61,366 nt of DNA from Microbacterium tenebrionis (GTDB lineage: Bacteria > Actinomycetota > Actinomycetes > Actinomycetales > Microbacteriaceae): assembly GCF_903645325.1 (NCBI RefSeq), contig NZ_CAHJXQ010000013.1:1-61366 (forward strand), given 5' to 3'. Position 1 is the first letter of the stretch. The number at the start of each line of letters is the position of its first letter. Below are positions 19,783 through 29,723 of this stretch, piece by piece. The position numbers and the translations under genes are program-made. The notes beneath the pieces were generated by a model. It saw only the letters and a list, made by a program, of their open reading frames with translations, searched no databases and was not told where the DNA came from.

Positions 19783-20760
19783 GTGGCACTTACCACCGAT
19801 GTCAAGGCTGAGCTCGTCAGCATCCGCAACGCACCTCCCACGGTGCGCGTCGCCGAGGTCACCGCGATCCTCCGGTTCGCCGGAGGCCTGCACTCGATCG
19901 CCGGCCGTGTCGCGGTCGAGGCTGAGGTGGATGCCGATCTGCTGGCGCGCCGGGTCGCCCGCGACCTCGCCGAGATCTACGGAGTCCGTCCCGAGATCGC
20001 CCAGGTGCAGTCCGCGAGCGCGCAGGACGGTGCGCGGTACGCGGTCCGAGTGATCGGCGCGGGGGAGACCCTCGCCCGGCAGACCGGACTGCTCGATCAG
20101 CGTCGCCGGCCCGTCCGCGGGCTGCCCAACCGCCTGACGACCGGATCCCGCGAAGAGATCGCCGGGCTGTGGCGCGGAGCGTTCCTCGCAGCAGGAACCC
20201 TCTCCGACCCCGGTCGCTCGGCCATGCTCGAGGTGTCGTGCCCGAGTTCCGAGGCGGCGATGGCACTCGTCGGCGCCGCTCATCGCCTCGGCGTCGCCGC
20301 CAAGGCCCGCGAAGTGCGCGGCATGCCGCGCGTCGTCGTCCGCGACGGCGAGGCCATCCGCTCGATCCTCGCCCAGATGGGCGCCGTCAAGACCGCGGCG
20401 GCGTGGGAGGAGATGCGCCAGCGTCGAGAGGTCCGCGCGGGCGTCAACCGCCTCGTCAACTTCGACGATGCGAATCTGCGCCGCTCGGCACAGGCCGCGG
20501 TGGCCGCGTGCGCGCGCGTCGAGCGGGCTCTCGAGATCCTTGGCGACACAGTGCCCGACCACCTGCGCGTGGCGGGCGAGCTGCGCCTTGCGCACCGCGA
20601 CGCGAGCCTGGACGAGCTCGGCCACCACGCGGATCCACCGCTGACCAAGGACGCGGTCGCGGGCCGCATCCGGCGCCTGCTCGCCATGGCCGACAAGCGC
20701 GCCCAGCACGACGGCATCCCCGGCACTGAATCGGCCGTGCCAGCCGGTCTCGACGTATAG
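19783..20760 (+). CDS. whiA: Sporulation-type regulator WhiA
   Basis: A 325-residue DNA-binding protein: an N-terminal LAGLIDADG-like half derived from homing endonucleases (with [17 protein letters not shown], lacking the catalytic acid pair) and a C-terminal helix-turn-helix ([13 protein letters not shown] and [15 protein letters not shown]). In Streptomyces it works with WhiB in sporulation division; in non-sporulating actinobacteria it is linked to cell division. The GTG start follows AAGGAG. The gene for a YvcK/GlmR-like protein, usual between rapZ and whiA, is missing here. Confidence 0.95.
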   Translation: MALTTDVKAELVSIRNAPPTVRVAEVTAILRFAGGLHSIAGRVAVEAEVDADLLARRVARDLAEIYGVRPEIAQVQSASAQDGARYAVRVIGAGETLARQTGLLDQRRRPVRGLPNRLTTGSREEIAGLWRGAFLAAGTLSDPGRSAMLEVSCPSSEAAMALVGAAHRLGVAAKAREVRGMPRVVVRDGEAIRSILAQMGAVKTAAAWEEMRQRREVRAGVNRLVNFDDANLRRSAQAAVAACARVERALEILGDTVPDHLRVAGELRLAHRDASLDELGHHADPPLTKDAVAGRIRRLLAMADKRAQHDGIPGTESAVPAGLDV

Positions 20761-20833
20761 CCGTCGCCGGCGGGTCGGGAGAAACCGGCCGTCATCCGCG
20801 AAAGCATCCTGGCCGCGTCCGTGTTGTCGTCGC

Positions 20834-20839
20834 TAGGAT
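20834..20839 (+). promoter_or_regulatory. -10 hexamer of sodA
   Basis: TAGGAT upstream of sodA predicts a leader of roughly 80 nt, rich in GC palindromes (about 20886-20912). No clear -35 is visible. The 164-bp gap between whiA and sodA holds nothing else I can identify. Confidence 0.35.
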
Positions 20840-20924
20840 GAAGAAGTCTGCTCCGTGCCGCATTCGGGTGGCGCGGAGGAACCGACAAGCGCCGCGGCGC
20901 GGCGCGGATTGGATGAAAAGCGAC

Positions 20925-21551
20925 ATGGCTACGTACACGCTCCCCGACCTCCCCTACGACTTCGCGGCGCTGGAACCGCACATCAGCGGCAAGATCATGG
21001 AGCTGCACCACGACAAGCACCACGCGACGTACGTGAGCGGTGCAAACGCGGCGCTCGACGCCCTCGCCGAGGCTCGTGACAGCGGAAACCTCACGAACGT
21101 CAACAAGCTCGAGAAGGACCTCGCGTTCAACCTCGGCGGTCACGTCAACCACTCGATCTTCTGGACCAACCTGTCGCCGAACGGCGGCGGCCAGCCCGAG
21201 GGCGAGTTGAAGGCGGCCATCGACGAGTTCTTCGGCTCGTTCGAGAAGTTCCAGGCCCACTTCACGGCTGCGGCCACCGGCATCCAGGGCTCCGGCTGGG
21301 CCGTCCTCAGCTGGGACGCGATCGGTCAGCGCCTGATCATCCAACAGCTGTTCGACCAGCAGGCCAACACCGCCCAGGGCACGATCCCGCTGTTCCAGCT
21401 CGACATGTGGGAGCACGCGTTCTACCTCGACTACCTCAACGTGAAGGCCGACTACGTCAAGGCCGCATGGAACATCGCCAACTGGGAGAACGTCGCGCAG
21501 CGTCTCGACGTCGCCCGCAAGCAGACGAACGGGCTGCTGGTACTGTCGTAA
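20925..21551 (+). CDS. sodA: Superoxide dismutase (Mn/Fe family)
   Basis: A 208-residue cytoplasmic enzyme that dismutates superoxide. The metal ligands are in [11 protein letters not shown] (first His, about H28), NHSIFW, and [11 protein letters not shown] (Asp and His). [10 protein letters not shown] and the [12 protein letters not shown] C-terminal half suggest manganese, but metal choice cannot be settled from sequence. [12 protein letters not shown] is the standard start; an in-frame ATG at 20913 would add four residues. A strong hairpin follows the stop. Confidence 0.93.
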   Translation: MATYTLPDLPYDFAALEPHISGKIMELHHDKHHATYVSGANAALDALAEARDSGNLTNVNKLEKDLAFNLGGHVNHSIFWTNLSPNGGGQPEGELKAAIDEFFGSFEKFQAHFTAAATGIQGSGWAVLSWDAIGQRLIIQQLFDQQANTAQGTIPLFQLDMWEHAFYLDYLNVKADYVKAAWNIANWENVAQRLDVARKQTNGLLVLS

Positions 21552-22655
<1,104 letters not shown>

Positions 22656-22662
22656 GACTCTC

Positions 22663-23877
22663 ATGACCCTGCGCACCCTGGAATCACTGGGTTCGCTCGA
22701 GGGCAAGCGCGTCATCGTCCGTTGTGACCTGAACGTCCCCCTGAAGGACGGCGTCATCACGGACGATGGCCGCGTTCGCGCCTCGTTGCCGACTCTGAAG
22801 ACGCTCATCGAGGCCGGCGCACGCGTTGTCGTGTGCTCGCACCTGGGTCGCCCCGACGGCGCCCCCGACCCGAAGTACAGCCTCGCGCCGGTCGCGAAGC
22901 GGCTGTCCGAGCTGCTCGAGCAGCCGGTCGCCTTCGCGTCGGACACCGTCGGCGAGTCGGCCCGCGAGACCGTGTCGGCGCTCGAGAACGGCGAGGTCGC
23001 AGTCATCGAGAACCTGCGGTTCAACGCAGGGGAGACCGCGAAGGACGATGCCACCCGCCAGGCGTTCGCCGGTGAGCTCGCACAGCTCGGTGACGTGCTC
23101 GTCTCGGACGGCTTCGGTGTCGTGCACCGCAAGCAGGCCAGCGTCTACGACCTGGCCGAGATCCTGCCGTCCGCAGCCGGTCTGCTCATCGCGACCGAAC
23201 TGGACGTCCTCGACCGCCTCACCGAGAACCCCGAGCGCCCGTACACGGTCGTCCTCGGCGGTTCCAAGGTCAGCGACAAGCTCGGGGTCATCTCGCACCT
23301 GCTGCCGCGCGTCGACCGTCTGCTCGTCGGCGGAGGGATGCTGTTCACGTTCCTCGCCGCGCAGGGTCATGCCGTCGCCTCGAGCCTGCTCGAGAAGGAC
23401 CAGCTCGACACGGTCCGCGGCTACCTCGCCGAGGCCGCCGACCGCGGCGTCGAGATCGTCCTGCCGACGGACGTGGTCGTCGCCGCGTCGTTCGCGGCGG
23501 ACGCCGACCATGAGACCGTTGCAGCGGATGCCATCGAGGAGAGCTCGTTCGGCGCATCCGGCATCGGCCTCGACATCGGACCCGACACGGCCGCGGCGTT
23601 CGCCGACGCGATCCGCAGCTCGAAGACGGTGTTCTGGAACGGCCCCATGGGTGTGTTCGAGTTCCCCGCGTTCGCCGCAGGGACCAAGGCCGTCGCGCAG
23701 GCCCTCACCGAAGTCGACGGCCTCGGCGTCGTCGGCGGCGGCGATTCGGCCGCTGCCGTTCGTCAGCTCGGCTTCGATGATGACCGGTTCGGTCACATCT
23801 CGACGGGCGGAGGCGCGAGCCTCGAGTTCCTCGAGGGCAAGAAACTACCCGGCCTGGAGGTGCTCGGATGGGCATGA
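22663..23877 (+). CDS. pgk: Phosphoglycerate kinase
   Basis: A 404-residue glycolytic kinase that makes ATP from 1,3-bisphosphoglycerate and [14 protein letters not shown] near the N-terminus binds the substrate, and the nucleotide-side signature [13 protein letters not shown] with [13 protein letters not shown] closes the C-terminal domain. The expected [11 protein letters not shown] links the domains. ATG 22663 follows gap by 7 nt, and the end overlaps tpiA. Confidence 0.98.
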   Translation: MTLRTLESLGSLEGKRVIVRCDLNVPLKDGVITDDGRVRASLPTLKTLIEAGARVVVCSHLGRPDGAPDPKYSLAPVAKRLSELLEQPVAFASDTVGESARETVSALENGEVAVIENLRFNAGETAKDDATRQAFAGELAQLGDVLVSDGFGVVHRKQASVYDLAEILPSAAGLLIATELDVLDRLTENPERPYTVVLGGSKVSDKLGVISHLLPRVDRLLVGGGMLFTFLAAQGHAVASSLLEKDQLDTVRGYLAEAADRGVEIVLPTDVVVAASFAADADHETVAADAIEESSFGASGIGLDIGPDTAAAFADAIRSSKTVFWNGPMGVFEFPAFAAGTKAVAQALTEVDGLGVVGGGDSAAAVRQLGFDDDRFGHISTGGGASLEFLEGKKLPGLEVLGWA

Positions 23878-24659
23878 ACGCCCGTACCCCGCTGATCGCG
23901 GGCAACTGGAAGATGAACCTGGATCACCTGCAGGCGGTCGCGTTCGTGCAGAAACTGCACTGGGCGCTCAAGGACGCCAAGCACGAGGACGGATCGGTCG
24001 AGGTGGCGGTGTTCCCGCCGTTCACCGCCATCCGCAGCGTGCAGACGCTGATCGACGCCGACAAGATCCCGTTCGCGCTCGGCGCGCAGGACCTGTCGTC
24101 GCACGACTCGGGCGCATACACGGGTGAGGTCTCGGGCGCATTCCTCGCCAAGCTCGATGCGAAGTACGTCATCATCGGCCACTCGGAGCGTCGTGAATAC
24201 CACGCCGAGTCCGACGAGGTCGTCGCCGCCAAGGTCCAGGCTGCGCTCAGGCACGGCCTCGTGCCGGTGATCTGCGTGGGCGAGACCGCGGAGGACCTCG
24301 AGAAGTTCGGGGCGAGTGCGGTTCCCGCCGGCCAGTTGGAGGCTGCGCTCAAGGGCGTGCCCGCGTCCGCGGACATCGTCGTCGCGTACGAGCCGGTCTG
24401 GGCGATCGGATCCGGTCAGGCCGCGACGCCGCAGCAGGCTCAGGACGTCTGCGCGGCTCTGCGCGGCGTGCTCGCGAAGGCCCTGGACGAGGATGCCGCT
24501 GCGCGCACCCGCATCCTGTACGGCGGTTCGGTCAAGGCGGCGAACATCGCCAGTTTCATGCGCGAGCCCGATGTGGACGGTGCACTGGTCGGCGGCGCGA
24601 GCCTCGTGGTCGACGATTTCGCCGCGATCATCCGGTTCGAGAAGCACGTCGGCGTCTGA
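23868..24659 (+). CDS. tpiA: Triosephosphate isomerase
   Basis: A 263-residue TIM-barrel enzyme that interconverts DHAP and GAP. The active-site residues are in GNWKMN (Lys), IIGHSERR (His) and [10 protein letters not shown] (Glu), and the phosphate loop is [10 protein letters not shown] and LVGGASL. ATG 23868 is favoured because GGAGG lies 7 nt before it; the ATG at 23874, overlapping the pgk stop as ATGA, is the alternative (two residues shorter). Confidence 0.97.
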   Translation: MGMNARTPLIAGNWKMNLDHLQAVAFVQKLHWALKDAKHEDGSVEVAVFPPFTAIRSVQTLIDADKIPFALGAQDLSSHDSGAYTGEVSGAFLAKLDAKYVIIGHSERREYHAESDEVVAAKVQAALRHGLVPVICVGETAEDLEKFGASAVPAGQLEAALKGVPASADIVVAYEPVWAIGSGQAATPQQAQDVCAALRGVLAKALDEDAAARTRILYGGSVKAANIASFMREPDVDGALVGGASLVVDDFAAIIRFEKHVGV

Positions 24660-24661
24660 GC

Positions 24662-24686
24662 GGTGACGGGGCTCGGCCCCGTCACC
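24662..24686 (+). terminator. Terminator hairpin after tpiA
   Basis: An 11-bp perfect stem (24662-24672 with 24676-24686) around TCG, immediately after the tpiA stop, ends the glycolytic operon before the secG promoter. Confidence 0.75.
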
Positions 24687-24690
24687 CACG

Positions 24691-24696
24691 TATACT
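24691..24696 (+). promoter_or_regulatory. -10 hexamer of secG
   Basis: TATACT, five nt after the preceding terminator, about 45 nt before the secG GTG. Confidence 0.5.
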
Positions 24697-24741
24697 TGGC
24701 ACTTACGGGCAAACACCTGTCCCTTCGAAAGGCTCTCCCTC

Positions 24742-24990
24742 GTGGCAATTCTTGAGTTCGTCCTGCAGGTCCTGCTGGGTATCACCAGCGTCCTGCTGAC
24801 ACTCCTCATCCTTCTCCACAAGGGCCGCGGCGGCGGTCTGTCGGACATGTTCGGCGGTGGCATGACGACGGCGGTCGGCTCCTCGGGCCTCGCCGAGCGA
24901 AACCTCAACCGATTCACCATCGTCCTGGCACTCGTGTGGTTCGTCTCCATCGTCGGGCTGGGCCTCATCACGAAGCTCGAGGTGATCTGA
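24742..24990 (+). CDS. secG: Preprotein translocase subunit SecG
   Basis: An 82-residue membrane protein of the SecYEG channel: two hydrophobic helices (about 5-25 and 54-74) joined by the conserved loop HKGRGGGLSDMFGGG. The GTG start has a weak CGAAAGG upstream. rbpA begins 1 nt after its stop. Confidence 0.95.
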   Translation: MAILEFVLQVLLGITSVLLTLLILLHKGRGGGLSDMFGGGMTTAVGSSGLAERNLNRFTIVLALVWFVSIVGLGLITKLEVI

Positions 24991-24991
24991 C

Positions 24992-25348
24992 ATGGCCACA
25001 GGAGGCAACGCCATCCGCGGAACCCGCGTGGGTTCCGGCCCGATTGGGGAGCAGGACCACGGCTACCACGCGGACCGGATCGCCGTGTCGTACTGGGACG
25101 GGCTCGGCAACGAGACCGTCCGCTACTTCGCGGCCGGGCTCCCCGACGAGGAGATCCCCGAGACGATCGATCACCCGCAGTCGGGCCTCCCGGCCGGGCG
25201 CGACAAGAACAACCCGCCCGAGCTCGCCAAGAACGAGCCCTACAAGACGCACCTCGCCTACGTGAAGGAGCGCCGCACCGACGACGAGGCGGCACAGCTC
25301 CTCGACGAGGCCCTGACGCAGCTGCGCGAGCGCCGCGGCCAGGCCTGA
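24992..25348 (+). CDS. rbpA: RNA polymerase-binding protein RbpA
   Basis: A 118-residue actinobacterial protein that binds RNA polymerase and the principal sigma factor and stabilises the open complex. The N-terminal IRGTRVGSGP tail, the central beta-barrel segment (DRIAVSYWDGLGNETVRYF) and the C-terminal sigma-binding helix (DEAAQLLDEALTQLRERR) with the preceding HLAYVKERR linker fit the family. It contains no cysteine at all, so the zinc site of Streptomyces RbpA is absent. It is coupled to secG. Confidence 0.9.
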   Translation: MATGGNAIRGTRVGSGPIGEQDHGYHADRIAVSYWDGLGNETVRYFAAGLPDEEIPETIDHPQSGLPAGRDKNNPPELAKNEPYKTHLAYVKERRTDDEAAQLLDEALTQLRERRGQA

Positions 25349-25359
25349 GCCACTCGCAG

Positions 25360-25395
25360 CGAAGCCGTCACGATCTCCGGATCGTGGCGGCTTCG
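25360..25395. terminator. Bidirectional terminator between rbpA and the HEVGH gene
   Basis: A 16-bp stem with one G-T pair (25360-25375 with 25380-25395) and a TCCG loop, centred in the 63-bp gap between two convergent genes. Confidence 0.75.
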
Positions 25396-25411
25396 TCGTT
25401 CTCGTGCGTCG

Positions 25412-26620
25412 TCAGCGACAGCCCGCCGCAGCATCGATGAGCGACTGCGACGGAGCGCCGTAGGCCGACGTGCCGTTCGCGTCGTCGGTGAAACCCTTGC
25501 TGATCGCCCAGGCGGTCGCCCAGGCCTCGATCGTGTCGGGGTCCGAGTCGTCGTACATGCCCTCGCACCTGACGCTGATCGCATGCCCGACCTCGTGCGC
25601 GACGAGCGCGCGGCTGCGGTCTCCGGGCCAGTACGCCGCGACGGAGTCCGACAGCTTGATCGTCGAGTACCCGGGGTCGCCGTACCACCAGGTGGCATAG
25701 CCGCCCATGCTGTCTCCATACCCGTAGCCGTTCACGAGCGGCGACCAGTCGAAATCCAGCAGCACCCCGGGGGCGAGCTCCCGTGCGAACGCCTCGATCT
25801 CGGTGCGGGCCTGGAGCAGCGGGCCCTGCTTCTCGGCGAGCTCGGCCGTCTCCGAGGACAGCATCGCCGCAGCAGCGGACTCGAGGTCGGTGTACGCGGC
25901 GACGGTCGTCGCATCCATGATCACGGCACCCTCGAGGGCACCGGCTGCACGGCGCAGCGCGATGATGTCGGGATTGCGCGCCGAGATGTGCTTCGCCTCG
26001 AAGTCGCTCGCGGATCCGGCCGCCGACAGCACAGCGGTCACGCCCGCCTCGTCCAGGGCCGCAGCGGCCGTCTGCGCGCCGTCGCGCGCCTCATCGAAGG
26101 CGCCCGTCTGCGCGCGGGCGTCCGCGCTCTCCTCGTCCAGCTGCGACGCCGCGCCGAACAGCTCCCACGCCCACGCCGGCTTTTCCTGCGCGCGGGGGAG
26201 GGCGTCATCCGCCAGCGCGGCAGCATCGACGGCTGCCTGCTCGGCCGCGGCGGATGCGTCGTCGAGCACGGCAGCGCTCTCGCCATCCATCAACCGGTCG
26301 GTCCTCACGGCGATGACCTCCGCCGCGGAATCCATCGTCTCGGTGAGCGAGGACGCCGCATCCGCGAGACCGGCCTGACCGGCCTCGGCCTGGTCGACCG
26401 CATCGTCGAAGGCGACGAGAGCCTCGTCGTAGCCGACGTTCGCGCCCCACTGGATGCCGGAGCATGCGACGCCCACGACCACGACGCCGAGAGCGACCCA
26501 CCACCACCGGCGGGAGCCGCGCGGCGAGCGGGGAGCGAGCATGGCATGCTCTGCCGTGCCGCCGACGACCGGACCGAAATCGTGTCCGCCCGGCGCGGAG
26601 GGAACCGGTGACTCTGCCAC
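25412..26620 (-). CDS. Membrane-anchored protein with HEVGH metalloprotease-like motif
   Basis: 402 residues. After a 38-residue Pro/Ser-rich cytoplasmic N-terminus there is one membrane span (about 39-57, WWWVALGVVVVGVACSG). Residues 60-290 are Ala/Asp/Glu-rich and look helical or coiled. Then comes a compact domain with SRALVAHEVGHAISVRCEGM (HEVGH at about 342-346) and EAWATAWA (Glu about 363) as a possible third zinc ligand, as in gluzincins. Two extra-cytoplasmic cysteines (in VRCEGM and the final AAGCR) could pair. I know no named family. GTG start with GGAGGA upstream. Confidence 0.7.
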   Translation of the reverse strand: MAESPVPSAPGGHDFGPVVGGTAEHAMLAPRSPRGSRRWWWVALGVVVVGVACSGIQWGANVGYDEALVAFDDAVDQAEAGQAGLADAASSLTETMDSAAEVIAVRTDRLMDGESAAVLDDASAAAEQAAVDAAALADDALPRAQEKPAWAWELFGAASQLDEESADARAQTGAFDEARDGAQTAAAALDEAGVTAVLSAAGSASDFEAKHISARNPDIIALRRAAGALEGAVIMDATTVAAYTDLESAAAAMLSSETAELAEKQGPLLQARTEIEAFARELAPGVLLDFDWSPLVNGYGYGDSMGGYATWWYGDPGYSTIKLSDSVAAYWPGDRSRALVAHEVGHAISVRCEGMYDDSDPDTIEAWATAWAISKGFTDDANGTSAYGAPSQSLIDAAAGCR

Positions 26621-26643
26621 GAGTTCTCCTCCCGACGGGGAAG

Positions 26644-26717
26644 TGGAGGGGATGACGGGAATCGAACCCGCGTCATTAGTTTGGAAGACTAAGGCTTTAC
26701 CATTAAGCTACATCCCC
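26644..26717 (-). tRNA. tRNA-Gly (anticodon TCC)
   Basis: Read on the minus strand: acceptor GGGGATG pairs with CATCCCC, D-arm GCTTAATGGTAAAGC, anticodon loop CTTCCAA in a TTAGT/ACTAA stem, T-loop TTCGAAT. The CCA end is encoded (26644-26646 complement). Confidence 0.97.
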
Positions 26718-26784
26718 ATTTCGGCGCACCGCCGAGCAGAGCGCCTCGTAAAGCATAGCGGACGTTGGAAGCCCTCCTGTCCGT

Positions 26785-26790
26785 TAGACT
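26785..26790 (+). promoter_or_regulatory. -10 hexamer before tRNA-Pro
   Basis: TAGACT, 31 nt before the mature tRNA-Pro 5' end. tig may be read from the same transcript, since no other promoter is obvious in the 61-bp gap between them. Confidence 0.45.
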
Positions 26791-26821
26791 CGACAAGGCC
26801 GTTTCCCCGCGCGGGTTCAAC

Positions 26822-26898
26822 CGGGGCGTAGCTCAGCTTGGTAGAGCGCCCGCTTTGGGAGCGGGAAGTCGCAGGTTCAAATCCTGTCGCCCCGACCA
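26822..26898 (+). tRNA. tRNA-Pro (anticodon TGG)
   Basis: Acceptor CGGGGCG pairs with CGCCCCG, D-arm GCTCAGCTTGGTAGAGC, anticodon loop TTTGGGA in a CCCGC/GCGGG stem, T-loop TTCAAAT. An A discriminator and encoded CCA end the gene at 26898. Confidence 0.97.
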
Positions 26899-26959
26899 CG
26901 GCCCTCACGAACCTCAGGCCGCGCCTGTCGCGCGGAAATCCAAAGGAGAACACACCAGC

Positions 26960-28534
26960 ATGGCGAACAGCACCGTCGAGAAGCTGAACCCGACCCGGGC
27001 CAAGCTCACCATCACGGTCACCCCGGACGACCTCAAGCCCTCGATCGCGCACGCGTACGAGCACATCGCTCAGGACGTCCAGATTCCCGGTTTCCGCAAG
27101 GGCAAGGTCCCCGCTCCCATCATCGACCAGCGCATCGGTCGCGGCGCCGTCATCGAGCACGCCGTCAACGAGGGCCTCGACAAGTTCTTCCGCGAGGCAG
27201 CGGCTGAGCAGAGCCTGCGCATCGTCGGCCGTCCGTCGGCCGACATCACCCAGTGGCCGAATGAGAAGGACTTCTCCGGCGACCTGATCGTCGAGATCGA
27301 GGTCGACGTGCGCCCCGAGATCGAGGTGCCCGAGCTCTCCGACATCACCCTCACCGTCGACGCCATCGAGGCCGACGAGGCCGCGCTGACCGAGGAGCTC
27401 GACAAGCTGCGCGCTCGCTTCGGCACGCTGATCCCCGTCGCGCGCCCCGCGGCGAAGGGCGACTTCGTCGAGCTCGACCTCGTCGCCACGATCGACGGCG
27501 CCGAGATCGACCGTGCCGAGGGCGTCTCGTACGAGGTCGGCTCCGGCGAGCTCCTCGAGGGCATCGACGACGCCATCGAGTCGCTCACCGCCGGTGAGGA
27601 AACCACGTTCCGCTCCAAGCTCGTCGGCGGCGACCACGCCGGCGAAGAGGCTGAGGTCTCCGTCAGTATCAAGTCCGTCAAGGAGCGCGAGCTCCCCGAG
27701 GCCGACGACGACTTCGCTCAGATCGCCAGCGAGTTCGACACCATCGCCGAGCTGCGCGACAGCCTCGCCGAGCGCGTGAACGAGCAGGGCGTGTTCACCC
27801 AGGGCTCGGCAGCTCGCGACCAGCTCATCGAGACGCTGCTCGAGAAGATCGAGATCCCCGTCCCGCCGCAGCTCATCGAGGACGAGGTGCACAACCATCT
27901 CGAGTCCGAGAACCGTCTCGAGGACGACGAGCACCGCGCCGAAGTCACCGAGGCCAGCGAGAAGCAGTTCCGCACGCAGGTGCTGCTCGACACGATCGCC
28001 GAGCAGGCCGACGTGCAGGTGTCGCAGGAGGAGCTCAGCTCGTACCTGATCCAGTCCGCCGCGCAGTACGGCATGGCTCCGCAGGAGTTCGTCGAGGCGC
28101 TGCAGTCCTCGAACCAGCTGCCGGCGCTCGTCGGCGAGGTCGCTCGCAACAAGGCTCTCGCCATCGCACTCGGCAAGGTCAACGTCGTCGACTCGAAGGG
28201 TGCCAAGGTCGACCTGTCGAGCCTGGTCGCCGTCGATGACGAGGACGAGGCCGCCGAGGCACCGGCCGAGGAGAAGTCCGCGAAGAAGGCTCCGGCCAAG
28301 AAGCCCGCCGCGAAGAAGGCTCCGGCGAGGAAGGCCGAGAAGGCCGACGACGCCGCCGCTGACGAGAAGCCGGCCGCGAAGAAGGCTCCGGCCAAGAAGC
28401 CTGCGGCCAAGAAGGCCCCGCCAAGAAGGCACCCGCCAAGAAGGCTGCCGACAAGGCCGAGTGATCGCACACTGATCATGACGAAAGGGCGGATGCTTCG
28501 GCATCCGCCCTTTCGCATACGAGGAGGACCATGA
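26960..28534 (+). CDS. tig: Trigger factor, C-terminal tail apparently frameshifted
   Basis: Ribosome-associated folding chaperone and prolyl isomerase. The ribosome-binding signature is [17 protein letters not shown] (about 45-61); the FKBP domain follows (about 160-240), then the chaperone arms to about residue 420. The tail from about 428 is histone H1-like ([15 protein letters not shown] repeats). Near 28420 one base seems lost (CCCCGCCAAG where sister repeats read TCCGGCCAAG), so the frame leaves the repeat, passes the natural stop at 28462-28464, crosses the terminator and ends at 28534. With the base restored the protein would end KKAADKAE at 28464. ATG 26960 follows AAGGAG. Confidence 0.9.
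   Translation: MANSTVEKLNPTRAKLTITVTPDDLKPSIAHAYEHIAQDVQIPGFRKGKVPAPIIDQRIGRGAVIEHAVNEGLDKFFREAAAEQSLRIVGRPSADITQWPNEKDFSGDLIVEIEVDVRPEIEVPELSDITLTVDAIEADEAALTEELDKLRARFGTLIPVARPAAKGDFVELDLVATIDGAEIDRAEGVSYEVGSGELLEGIDDAIESLTAGEETTFRSKLVGGDHAGEEAEVSVSIKSVKERELPEADDDFAQIASEFDTIAELRDSLAERVNEQGVFTQGSAARDQLIETLLEKIEIPVPPQLIEDEVHNHLESENRLEDDEHRAEVTEASEKQFRTQVLLDTIAEQADVQVSQEELSSYLIQSAAQYGMAPQEFVEALQSSNQLPALVGEVARNKALAIALGKVNVVDSKGAKVDLSSLVAVDDEDEAAEAPAEEKSAKKAPAKKPAAKKAPARKAEKADDAAADEKPAAKKAPAKKPAAKKAPPRRHPPRRLPTRPSDRTLIMTKGRMLRHPPFRIRGGP
28482..28515 (+). terminator. Terminator after tig (15-bp stem, TTCG loop)
   Basis: A perfect 15-bp stem (28482-28496 with 28501-28515) closed by TTCG; the right arm ends CCCTTTCG. 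It begins 18 nt after the natural tig stop at 28464 and lies inside the frameshifted extension, which supports 28464 as the real end. Confidence 0.85.
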
Positions 28535-29025
28535 CGACCTGGGAAGAGCGCATCGACGAGGTGTGGGCGGCCGCGGCGAACGAGTTGGTCGACGACGAGG
28601 TCATCGCCCGCATCGATGCCCTCGCCGCGGAACGCGGCCAGGGCGATGCGCGCGCCGAATTCGAGCGCGCGGGTGCGCGGGACTCGGCCGGTCGGCCGCT
28701 CGAGGCGATACCGCTGTACCGCCGGGCGCTGAAGCTCGGACTGGATGCCGAGCACGAGCCGCAGGCGATCATCCAGCTCGCGAGCTCGCTGCGCAATGTC
28801 GGCGAGACCGATGAGGCGCTCGCCCTCCTCGAGCGCGCGAACGCCGACGCGCCGGAGTCGCCCTACCGCGACGCCGTCGCCGCATTCCATGCGCTCGCAC
28901 TGGCGAGTTCCGGTGCGCCCTACCGTGCGCTCTCCGTGGCCCTGCTCGCGCTCGTGCCGCACCTGCCGCGCTACCACCGCTCCCTGACGGCGTACGCGCA
29001 CGAGATCGCCGAGCGCGACACCTGA
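28531..29025 (+). CDS. Tetratricopeptide-repeat protein
   Basis: A 164-residue soluble protein. Two TPR-like helical pairs are visible ([20 protein letters not shown] and [20 protein letters not shown]), preceded by an N-terminal helix with [16 protein letters not shown]. Actinobacterial relatives are annotated only as TPR proteins; a scaffold role is a guess. ATG 28531 follows GAGGAGG and lies 16 nt after the tig terminator. Confidence 0.8.
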   Translation: MTTWEERIDEVWAAAANELVDDEVIARIDALAAERGQGDARAEFERAGARDSAGRPLEAIPLYRRALKLGLDAEHEPQAIIQLASSLRNVGETDEALALLERANADAPESPYRDAVAAFHALALASSGAPYRALSVALLALVPHLPRYHRSLTAYAHEIAERDT

Positions 29026-29068
29026 TATGCCGACGGCGAACACGGCCTGGGCGCCGCGTCGCCGCCGG

Positions 29069-29074
29069 TAGATT
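29069..29074 (+). promoter_or_regulatory. -10 hexamer of clpP1-clpP2
   Basis: TAGATT upstream of clpP1; the predicted 30-nt leader holds CAGGAG before ATG 29108. Confidence 0.4.
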
Positions 29075-29107
29075 CGAATCACCGAATACGGAAAACAGGA
29101 GCGTGAA

Positions 29108-29704
29108 ATGGCTGCAGAACCCCTGGTCGCGACAAGTGTCTTCGACAGGCTGCTGAAGGATCGCATCATCTGGCTGGGCTCAGAGGTGCGGGACGAGAAC
29201 GCCAATGAGATCTGCGCGAAGATCCTTCTTCTCGCCGCAGAGGACTCAGAGAAGGACATCTACCTTTACGTCAACTCACCCGGTGGCTCGATCACCGCGG
29301 GTATGGCGATCTACGACACCATGCAGTTCGTGCCGAACGACATCGTCACCGTCGGCATCGGCATGGCCGCCTCCATGGGTCAGCTGCTGCTGACCGCCGG
29401 CACGAAGGGCAAGCGGTACATCACACCGAACGCCCGCGTGCTGCTGCACCAGCCGCACGGCGGCTTCGGCGGAACCTCGAGCGACATCCAGACACAGGCG
29501 CAGCTGATCGTGTCGATGAAGAACCGCCTCGCCGAGATCACGGCGGCGCAGACCGGCAAGTCCGTCGAGCAGATCAACGAGGACGGCGACCGCGACCGCT
29601 GGTTCACCGCCGAGGAGGCCCTCGAGTACGGCTTCGTCGACCACATCCGCGAGTCGGCCACCGATGTCATCGGCGGCGGCGGCACGGCGGACTCGGCTGA
29701 GTAA
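29108..29704 (+). CDS. clpP1: ATP-dependent Clp protease proteolytic subunit 1
   Basis: A 198-residue serine peptidase. The nucleophile is in [13 protein letters not shown], the His in [11 protein letters not shown], and the Asp lies downstream near DGDRDRWF. The oxyanion glycines are in YVNSPGGS. Actinobacteria assemble a ClpP1-ClpP2 double heptamer fed by ClpX or ClpC. The gene is 19 nt before clpP2, and the two are probably one transcript. Confidence 0.95.
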   Translation: MAAEPLVATSVFDRLLKDRIIWLGSEVRDENANEICAKILLLAAEDSEKDIYLYVNSPGGSITAGMAIYDTMQFVPNDIVTVGIGMAASMGQLLLTAGTKGKRYITPNARVLLHQPHGGFGGTSSDIQTQAQLIVSMKNRLAEITAAQTGKSVEQINEDGDRDRWFTAEEALEYGFVDHIRESATDVIGGGGTADSAE

Positions 29705-29723
29705 CGGATTCGAGAGGACACCC

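Noticed and set aside
26644..26898. tRNA genes as an integration site of a mobile island
   Set aside because: No integrase, direct repeat of a tRNA end or change in base composition is seen beside them; the neighbours are housekeeping genes.
28465..28534. The Arg/Pro-rich end of the trigger factor as a genuine domain
   Set aside because: It is encoded by the terminator hairpin and the next gene's leader; a one-base change restores the expected end.
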